Positions 42,600 to 48,235 of a DNA stretch of 48,235 nt are shown piece by piece. The DNA lies in contig RHPI01000277.1 in NCBI GenBank assembly GCA_009103225.1, positions 343,313-391,547 of the forward strand, written 5' to 3'. How positions within the stretch are numbered: the first letter of the stretch is position 1; each line of letters begins with the position of its first letter. The DNA is from Chlorokybus atmophyticus. Taxonomy: Eukaryota; Streptophyta; Chlorokybophyceae; Chlorokybales; Chlorokybaceae. Under the pieces are notes generated by a model that saw only the letters and a list, made by a program, of their open reading frames with translations, was not told the DNA's origin and did no database searches. Position numbers and translations under genes: made by a program.

Positions 42600-43838
42600 C
42601 TCAAAGCATTATTGGGGCGATAGCAAAGTACGCATCAGTGCGTGAGGCTCTTCTTGCTGCACACCCCCAGCTTTGCAAGGAAGTGTGGGATGAGTGGGCG
42701 CAGCAAGTCCGTAACGCATATGAGACGGACTTCGCGGCACTCCCGCGCTCAAGCAAGGAGAGATGGTGATTCGCATGATCGAGCACGAGTTGACGCGTAA
42801 TGTACCGCTACTCATGCGCACAGATCTAGCAAAGGCCGCTCTTATGGCCACTTATGACAAACCAGGCCCGTATCCAGGCCAGAGGATGGCGTTCGAGGCT
42901 CTCACCTTATTAACGGTGGAAACTCAGAAGCGTTGCAAGGACCTCTTCTGGTACTTAGGGGCTGAGCTGGAGGAGAAGTTTGCTCGAAAAGAGCGCTTGA
43001 CTGCACGCCTTGATGCTATGCATTCCGAGTTGGTGGCATTACGTCAGCAGGTGGCCGGGGCTACCACAACTGTAGCAGGGACATCAGTTGGCCTACCCGT
43101 CACAGCGCTAAACAAGCCCAAGAAGTTCAAGCCCAATGGGGCTGTGAACATTCATGATTGGGTGGTGAATGTGAAGCGCTACTTGGCTGCACTTCAGCGA
43201 CCAGTTAATGAGCATACATCTGTTGCTGAGTTGCTCATGCCACCTGACGCTTTGGCCGAGTGTGCACGTCAAACAGAGGATGGTGCTTCTAAGACTGTAG
43301 AGGCATTGTTTCAGTTCTTAGTGGAGCGCTACGGTGGCATGGACCCGGCTACTGCTGCTCGCAACAGTCACAAGCTTACCAAGCTGCGACAAAATGGTCG
43401 GGCGGCTTCAGTGTACTTGCAGGAGTTTCAGGCACTAATTGGCCGTGTCAACAGTGGGCTTATGCCCACTGTTGACACGGCCAATTAGTGCCTGAAACGA
43501 CGGACAAGGCTGAGCAGTTTAACCTGGACAAGCGCTTGAATGCGCGCTTGCGCAACCAGTTGCAGTACAACACGTCAACGGGGCAGCCGTGGGTTCCCGC
43601 GGACCTCGCAACCTTGCAAAGATTGAGTGTGTATCTGCTCGACGACGATGCTGCGGCTGTGCAGGACAAGTCACGGGTGGTAAATTTAGTCAAGCCACAT
43701 GGGGGAGGGGGGAAGCGGTTCCCTCCACCAAGTGTGCATGCGGCGAAGATGTCATCCGCACCTGCGAGTGGTGCTACACCTATTGCAGCACGCGCATGCT
43801 ACGTGTGCCATTAGCCAGGTCACATTGCGAAGAACTGC
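42600..43838 (+). pseudogene. chromovirus gag, broken
   Basis: A first open stretch (about 42615-42773) changes frame into 42763-43488, which holds the typical Gag core (KPKKFKPNG, then W-VNVKRYL and later LTKLRQNGRAASVYLQEFQ). It stops inside the right arm of a perfect foldback and resumes in another frame at 43488 (ETTDKAEQFNLDKRLNARL). The zinc knuckle at 43797-43838 has the CX2CX4HX4C spacing but one residue is a TAG stop (43812). Confidence 0.8.
43425..43498. repeat. perfect 35-bp foldback with 4-nt loop inside gag
   Basis: Arms 43425-43459 and 43464-43498 are exact reverse complements around TTAT. The right arm introduces a TAG in the gag frame, and the following frame resumes directly after it. 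This is a template-switch type inverted duplication, either genomic or from cloning/amplification. Confidence 0.9.
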
Positions 43839-44120
43839 CCAACCAAGGGCAAGGCTAGGAAGGTTGAATAGGATTATGTCGTGATAGATGTACCTTCATC
43901 TAGTGGCCAGTTGCTAGTGTTACATACAGCAAACTGGTTTGATGAACTGTCTCGTGTGCATGTAATGACACGTGCATGGCAAGCACATGATAAGCTGCCA
44001 CTTTTTAGTAGTGAAAAAGTGGATGCCACGGCTTGTGTACTAGTGCATGTAGAATCTAACATGCTAACAGAAGTTTAGCGAATATCGTGTGAGTTACAAA
44101 ATAAACACACGGCACTGAGT

Positions 44121-44735
44121 GTGGTTGTCATGGTGCCCAAGTATCATGGACCGTGGTTGAAGCATACTCGGGGGGGGACTGTGTTTCAACAATTCACAAA
44201 GCGTGAGACGGGGACAGTGCGGTTGTCAGCAGTACTGATTAACCCACGCATCAGTCACGGAATCTTGGCTACCTTTCAAGGGCGAGTAGTACCTTTATTT
44301 TGGACCTTCACAGGCACGGAACAGGATATTACTAGCTCGTTCTTGGTTGACACCGGGGCAACGCATAACTTCGTCGAAGTAAAGTGGGTTATGCGCAATA
44401 AGATTGCGTGTAAACCATCAGCTTTCTCAGCTGCTGGTGCTAGGGGTGCGTTATCAGTAAAAGGTGAAGTCAAATTGAAAATTAAGATTGGTAGTTATCA
44501 AGCCAATTTAACTTTCATCGTAGTACCCATTGACATAGCTGATGTTGATGTGGTATTTGGCCAGGAATGGCAAGATCATGTGTCTATGACATTAGATACT
44601 GCTGCACGGTTGTGCACAGTAAAGAAGGGGCGTAAGCGCATCAATTTGTCCGTGCAGGGGTCGCATAGCTTGGAATACAAGACACACAGACTCTGCGTCA
44701 CTTACAGCGCTTCAAGTGAAGCGTGCGTTACGTAA
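44121..44735 (+). pseudogene. chromovirus protease region
   Basis: A 204-codon open stretch carries the retropepsin active site LVDTGATHNFV (about 44345-44377) and the later DVVFGQEW segment. It is cut off from gag and from reverse transcriptase by stops, although the aspartate is intact. Confidence 0.8.
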
Positions 44736-46293
44736 AAGCACACCTGCTTTTCTAATGCACTTAATGTCGTGTGATGATGTAGTGCCTGGCAATACAATAG
44801 GTGTGGCGGACATCATTGAGAAGTTTCAGGATGTGTTCCCAGATGAGTTGCCGGGCTTGCCCCCTGATCGAGGTGTCGGACACACAATACCTTTAATTTC
44901 TGATAGTGAGCCTCCATTTCGGCCTATATATAGGTTGAGCCCTGAGAGGGGGGAAATGGAAACATAAACAACAGAGTTGTTGAAAAAGGGGTTGATTGAA
45001 CTAAGTTCTTCATCCTTTGGCGCACCCATATTGTTTGTTATTGTTATTAAAAAAAGAATGGGAAGTTGCGCAGGTGTGTGGATTACCGTACTCTAAACAA
45101 AATCACGGTGAAGAAATGATACCCGTTGCCAAGGATTAATGATGTGTTTAACAAGTTGTCAGGGAATGCGTATTTTAGAACGCTAGACTTGCCAAGTGAC
45201 TATCATCAAATCCGGATTCATCCTTCGGATGTCTGTAAAACAGCATTCAAAAAACCTACGGGCCATTTTCAATACAAAGTGTTACCTTTTGCATCGACTA
45301 ATGCACCAGCTGTTATAAAAAGAAAATGCATAAGATTTGCGGTGATATGCTTGTTCAACATGTCATGATATACTTGGATGACATTATTGTCTTCAGTAAA
45401 ACAAAGGAAGAACATACGCAACACTTGGAAGCGATGTTTGCAAGATTGCGCAAGCATCGTTTGTTGGCAAATCTTACCAAGTGTGATATTTGTAAAACGG
45501 AGTTGCCCTTTCTTGGTCACGTTGTGAGTGGTGCGGGTACCAAACCTAACCCTCGCAAAGTGCAGGTTGTGAAAGAGTGGACCCAACCTCAGAATGTCCA
45601 TCAACTAAGGTCGTTTTTAGGGTTGGCAAACTACTTTCGCAAGTTCATAATGGGGTACTCAACAGTTGTCATGCTTTTATCCAAACTGTGGCGTAACAAT
45701 GCCCCGTTCATTTGGACGACAGCATAAGAAGCTGCTATGCAAAAGGTAAAGTTGGCTTTAACATCAGCGCCGGTGTTAGCACTGCCAAATTGGGATAAAC
45801 ACTTCACAGTGGTCAGTGACGCATCAACACTTGGGTGTGGTGCGGTACTGTTGCAAGATGGAAGACATTTTGCTTATCAAAGTAGAAAGTTCATTCCTGC
45901 ATGAGGTGAACTACACTACGACAGCGCAAAAACTATTGGGTATAGTTCATGCTCTTGAGACATGGAGATGTTACTTAGAGGGTGTTCAGTTCACTATTGT
46001 GACTGATCACAACCCGTTGGTGTATTTCTTCGCACGGCAATACTTGTCGAGACGGCAAGCGCGCTGGAATGAGTTTTTGTCTAGGTTCACCTTTGATTGG
46101 GTGTATCGGCCGGGCAGAACTAATGTGGCTAACCCTATGAGTCGCTGCCCGTCATTATTGGCGGTGATGCGCGTGCAATTACTCGCGACATGCAGCACAT
46201 TGTCTCCTAATGATATGTTTGTGCAAGCTGTTGTACAGGGGTACACTTTGGACCCATGGTTTTCTATTGCAGACAACTTACAAAACTTTGACA
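44736..46293 (+). pseudogene. chromovirus reverse transcriptase and RNase H, broken
   Basis: In changing frames: LPGLPPDRGVGHTIPL and the PPFRPIYRLSP entry motif (44840-44945); a stop at 44965; a frameshift near 45050; TGA where family members have Arg before YPLPRI (45117); palm motifs TLDLPSDYHQIRI and IYLDDIIVF (about 45365-45391); tether segment LRSFLGLANYFRKF; a stop at 45725; RNase H SDAS (about 45815) and, after a 1-nt shift near 45903, EVNYTTTAQKLLGIVHALE and TDHNPLVYF. The TRIM-like insertion follows. Confidence 0.85.
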
Positions 46294-46752
46294 TGTCACA
46301 GCCCACTCGACCACAAAAGACTTGGTGCTTTTATGGTCGATTTGTGGTAATTTAATGTACCTTCCCGTTACATTCCCCCCACTTAAGAACGCGGACGTTC
46401 TCGGCAGCTGGGGAATCATCCCAGGGGTCTGATTAGGGTCGGTCACCGGCCCCACCACCCAAGGACCGGCCAATTTAGGCCCATACCAGGTCGCGCCCTG
46501 CCGCGCCGACTGAACTGGTCAGTTCGGCGCGACTGCCATTAGGCAAGTCGCGACCCATCGATAATGGCACTTTTAAAGTAACCATTTACGATATTATGAG
46601 ATCGAGAAACAACGATCGCGGAATTCGTGTGCAAGGCAGGAATTGAACCCGGGTCTCAAACTCCTATGACCAATGTCATAGCCCACTCGACCACAAAAGA
46701 CTTGGTGCTGTTATGGACGATTTGTGGTACTTGTATGTACCTTCCCGTTACA
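46294..46752 (-). mobile_element. 459-bp miniature LTR-type (TRIM-like) element with tRNA-like boxes
   Basis: Terminal direct repeats of 79 bp (46294-46372 and 46674-46752) begin TG and end CA on the minus strand and differ at about six positions. Next to the 3' repeat lies a polypurine tract (AAGTGGGGGGAA on the minus strand). One base inside the 5' repeat a TGG-starting sequence could serve as primer site. The flanks carry an 18-bp duplication with one mismatch (46276-46293 and 46753-46770), and removing the insert plus one copy rejoins the gypsy frame. The element has no coding capacity. Odd points: target duplications of LTR elements are normally 4-6 bp. A Pol III A-box-like motif at the end of the 5' repeat and a perfect B-box GGTTCAATTCC (+ strand 46639-46649) form a tRNA-like pair. 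Confidence 0.75.
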
Positions 46753-46770
46753 ACTTACAAAAGTTTGACA

Positions 46771-48180
46771 GACGTGACAAACTGTATTACATGAGCAACA
46801 GTTTGGTAATACCTGACCATGCTAAACTGCACGTAAATTGCATAGCGGATATACACGATCCACCGTACGCTGGGCACTTTGGTAGTCACGAAACCACTAA
46901 GGCAGCGCAACAGTTATACTGGTGGCCATCGTTGCCTGATGATGTAGAGCGGTATGTGGACACGTGTGACAAATGTCAATGTGACAAACTGTTACGTCAA
47001 AAGCCCGCTGGGCTACTGCGGCCATTACCAGTTCCCAACAGTAAGTGGGAAAGTGTGAGTATGGACCTTATCATTGAGCTCCCTAAGACAGCATTGGGTC
47101 ATACTGCGGTTGTAGTAATTGTGGATCGTTTAACCAAGATGGTTCACTTTATTCCTTGCCGTACGGAGATAGGCTCCCGTGATCTAGCGATGGTTTTGTC
47201 GCGTCAGTGTTCAAGTTGCATGGCTTGCCTCGCAACATTGTCTCTGACCGTGACCCAAGGTTTGTGGCTCAGTTTTGGAAATTGCTATGCAACTTCTTGC
47301 AGATACAGCAGCACATGAGTACCGCTTACCGCAAACTGATGGTCAGACTGAACGCGCCAATCACATGATTGAAGAAACCATCCGGCATTATGTGGGTCCA
47401 AATCAGTCTGATTGGGATATTTATCTTCCAATGGCTGAGTTCGTGATTAACAACAACAATGCATGACAAGAGAGTGTGCAAGAAACTCCGTTTTTTATTA
47501 ACTACGCAACGCATCCACAGAGTCTTGCGAGTATGAAGTTGCCCGCTGACGACTTGACTCGCCTGCAGCGCGTGAGATGGCTGCGGCCAAGACAGGTCAG
47601 CATTGGCAAAGAGCTGTCTGCGCGCAGCGCAAGACAGACAGAAAGCCCAAGTTGATAAGCATCGTAGGCATGCCGACTATGATGTGGGCAATTCGGTGCA
47701 TTTAAGCACCAAAAACATATCCATCAAGGGAGTGGGTATCCGAGATTTTTCCCTCGCTGGATAGGCCCCTTCAAAGTGGTTGATCGGGTCGGCACTCACG
47801 CGTATCGTTTGGAGTTACCAAAATCCATACGTATACACAATGTATTTCATGTGAGTGTACTGAAACCGTACCTTTCAGACGGTTGGGTTTAACCTCCTCC
47901 ACCCCCTGACGCAGTGGATGCCAATGATACTTTCGAGTACGAGGTGGAAGCAATCCCGAGTCACTGTAAGCCCCGACGCGGACGCGCGCCAACTTACTTG
48001 GTAAAATGGAAAGGGTATGGTGTTGAACACAACACGTGAGAAAATGAAATCTTACCAACTGCCAAGAGCTTCCTCGGGCGTACTGGAGTGATGTGTCCGC
48101 ACGCGGATGGTAAAAGGGTGCTGGCAGACATCTTTACCGCTTTGGCCCTGGTTCTCCTTCTACTCAGGTTTTCAGTACTC
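46771..48180 (+). pseudogene. chromovirus integrase with C-terminal chromodomain, broken
   Basis: The integrase zinc module is visible in HDPPYAGHFGSHETTKAA and CDKCQ (about 46855-46980). The catalytic Asp segments are VSMDLIIELP (near 47057) and, after a frameshift around 47193, [25 protein letters not shown] carries the Glu. A TGA (47464) sits where relatives have an aromatic residue. The C-terminal part contains VGTHAYRLELP and a chromodomain (about 47930-48070) ending in LVKWKGYGVEHNT followed by TGA (48037) where Trp is expected. The chromodomain assigns the copy to chromoviruses, which target heterochromatin. Confidence 0.85.
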
Positions 48181-48202
48181 ACGGTGGGGCTTGCTAGCCC
48201 TT

Positions 48203-48235
48203 TAATGAGGACATTGAAATCAAAGGGGGGGGGGC
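48203..48235 (+). promoter_or_regulatory. candidate polypurine tract of the chromovirus at the window edge
   Basis: GAGGACATTGAAATCAAAG followed by about ten G is the purine-rich tract expected just before the 3' LTR. The window ends within or just after it, so the LTR itself is not visible. The G-run may be lengthened by an assembly edge effect. Confidence 0.55.

Larger units (their letters stand above)
42600..48235 (+). mobile_element. decayed Ty3/gypsy chromovirus, 3' end cut by the window
   Basis: Gag, protease, reverse transcriptase, RNase H, integrase and a chromodomain follow in Ty3/gypsy order over 5.6 kb. Stops and frameshifts interrupt most domains. The purine tract that should precede the 3' LTR is the last thing in the window. 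The copy is interrupted at 46294-46752 by a smaller element and at 43425-43498 by a foldback. Confidence 0.92.

Noticed and set aside
46625-46695. Functional tRNA gene on the minus strand
   Set aside because: The A- and B-boxes are present but acceptor and T stems do not pair properly. The segment straddles the terminal repeat of the inserted element.

Overview
The window looks like nuclear DNA of a green alga, probably Chlorophyceae in the Chlamydomonadales/volvocine sense. The genes are split by GT-AG introns. The two + strand genes whose last exon is clearest, and the kinase, are followed by the TGTAA polyadenylation motif used in that group. A chloroplast-type LepA carries a transit-peptide-like leader. 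An intact Copia element starts just inside a primer site matching the anticodon half of initiator tRNA-Met, as in Drosophila copia and Volvox Osser. The assembly is imperfect: there are two single N's, several C/G homopolymers (including both window ends) and two exact non-local duplications bounded by G-runs.

Layout. 1-2340 has no gene I can support but two strong palindromes. 2615-3741 (+) is a short CaMK/CDPK-like protein kinase. 4419-8799 is a satellite-like array of 13 units of 337 bp, followed by a strong hairpin. 10470-14714 (+) is plastid LepA (EF4) in 11 exons. 14757-19341 is gene-poor, with a decayed reverse transcriptase (about 17450-18274) and a minisatellite. 19342-21178 (-) is a nine-exon gene of unknown function, divergent from a YIPF5/Yip1-type Golgi protein gene (21969-23707, +). 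24000-25350 holds a tRNA-like remnant and an unexplained coding-like exon. 25351-26857 (-) is an AMI1-like amidase and 26926-30438 (-) an ABCB/TAP-like half transporter. The two are adjacent, in the same direction, and can be joined in frame by one consensus splice. 31400-35430 is mostly unassigned DNA ending in a broken gag-like gene.

The last third is transposon territory. A complete, apparently young Copia element (36206-41110) has 424-bp LTRs, a 5-bp target duplication and a 1295-codon gag-pol. It is followed by a Ty3/gypsy chromovirus (about 42600 to the window end) broken by stops, frameshifts and a perfect 35-bp foldback. The chromovirus is itself interrupted by a 459-bp terminal-repeat miniature element with an 18-bp target duplication.

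The host genes form no obvious common pathway: plastid translation (LepA), Golgi trafficking (YIPF), signalling (kinase), transport (ABC) and amide hydrolysis. The observations most worth following are the possible ABC-amidase fusion, the miniature LTR element with tRNA-like promoter boxes, the satellite whose two edge copies share a base absent from the 11 inner copies, and the recurrent perfect hairpins inside introns. I did not find a clearly new defence or enzymatic system.
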